DNA of 43,611 nt from Loktanella sp. (GTDB taxonomy: Bacteria; Pseudomonadota; Alphaproteobacteria; Rhodobacterales; Rhodobacteraceae), in assembly GCA_024635625.1 (NCBI GenBank), contig JAGXIQ010000014.1:1-43611 (forward strand), given 5' to 3'. Numbering within the stretch: position 1 is the stretch's first letter; each line of letters opens with the position of its first letter. The position numbers and the translations under genes are program-made. Below are positions 43,287 through 43,611 of this stretch, one piece after another. The notes beneath the pieces were generated by a model. That model was not told the DNA's origin. It saw only the letters and a program-made list of their open reading frames with translations, and searched no databases.

Positions 43287-43469
43287 ACCTCGCCAATCAA
43301 ACGATGTGAGGGGTAGGCGGATTGCACCAAAGGCTTCGCAGTGGGTGGCTCAGATAAGCGCTAATTGCGACGTCGCTGCGGATTAATAGAATTTCCGCTG
43401 CGCAAAGCATACTTTGTTGTGAAACATCATGGGACGGTGGGCGGGGCGTCCTGGCCTGCCAAGGCCAAC

Positions 43470-43611
43470 TGAGGTGGTCGCGGGATTTCGGACCAGTTGC
43501 TAAGCTTTAGCGACTGTTGAAGGACCGACCTAAAATGACGAAATGCAAGCGCTATACGGCGGAGTTCAAGGCGAAGGTGGCTTTGGTAGCCATCCGCGAG
43601 GAGCTGACGAC
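43470..43611 (+). mobile_element. 5' end of an IS3-family insertion sequence, truncated by window
   Basis: The terminal region begins near TGAGGTGGTCGCGGGATTTC at 43470, resembling the left inverted repeat of IS3-type elements, followed by a short leader, a ribosome binding site and a transposase start at 43535. The rest lies outside the window. The boundary is approximate because the right end and target duplication are not visible. Confidence 0.75.
43535..43611 (+). CDS. IS3-family transposase OrfA, 3' part missing
   Basis: The first 25 residues start MTKCKRYTAEFKAKVALVAI and continue with REELTT, which matches the N-terminal helix of IS3-family OrfA proteins (an HTH DNA-binding protein, usually fused to OrfB by a programmed frameshift). 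AAGGA lies about twelve bases before the ATG. The end is cut by the window. Confidence 0.9.
   Translation, partial: MTKCKRYTAEFKAKVALVAIREELT

Overview
The window reads as chromosomal DNA of an alphaproteobacterium of the Rhodobacteraceae, most likely the Roseobacter group. Supporting signs are three peptide deformylase genes in tandem, a CbiG-CobJ fusion in a cobalamin operon, a YejABEF peptide importer, a PaiB-like gene directly behind hemE, a membrane-anchored cytochrome c of the cy type and a short 4.5S SRP RNA. The sequence is moderately GC-rich, genes are packed with 4-base start/stop overlaps, and GGAGAC is a common ribosome binding site. The assignment is inference from protein family content; the species is not identified.

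Layout. 1-6195: heme genes hemE (5' end cut off) and hemF, with a PaiB-like protein, a SleB-type cell-wall hydrolase lipoprotein, a secreted PhoX-type phosphatase preceded by a Pho box, a LysE-type exporter and a small lipoprotein. 6235-8408: clpS, an RsmC-like methyltransferase and a short-chain dehydrogenase paralogue lacking its catalytic Tyr and Lys. 8549-10133: a copper-delivery operon (DUF2946-like, PCuAC, SCO). 10398-12390: a D,D-carboxypeptidase with SPOR domain, and a DUF1801 protein. 12502-18264: yejABEF. 18428-21404: cytochrome c, prephenate dehydratase, SRPBCC protein, NudC. 21405-22239 holds no convincing gene. 22240-25612: SRP RNA with its promoter, rsgA, a tyrosine phosphatase-like gene, ychF and a VOC protein. 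25681-29977: small membrane protein, trpA, the triple def cluster, a PatB/MalY-type lyase and an unknown protein.

30073-36836 is a leftward cobalamin operon: small His-containing membrane protein, cbiX with a His-rich tail, cobH, cobL, cobI, cbiG-cobJ, cobM. A rightward group at 39861-42081 (DUF1636, cobC, cbiB) supplies the aminopropanol arm and is probably the same pathway. Between them lie a DUF2145/lipoprotein pair and a glutathionyl-hydroquinone reductase, divergent around two copies of a TetR-like palindrome, and a response-regulator-like gene broken by one in-frame TGA. A lytic transglycosylase follows, and the window ends inside an IS3-family element.

Most of the window is core metabolism. 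I found no phage, CRISPR array, tRNA or clear novel defence system. The most unusual points are the catalytic-residue losses in the third deformylase and in the SDR, the premature stop in the receiver gene, the mixed aerobic/anaerobic character of the cobalamin genes, and several palindromic sites with no regulator gene beside them.
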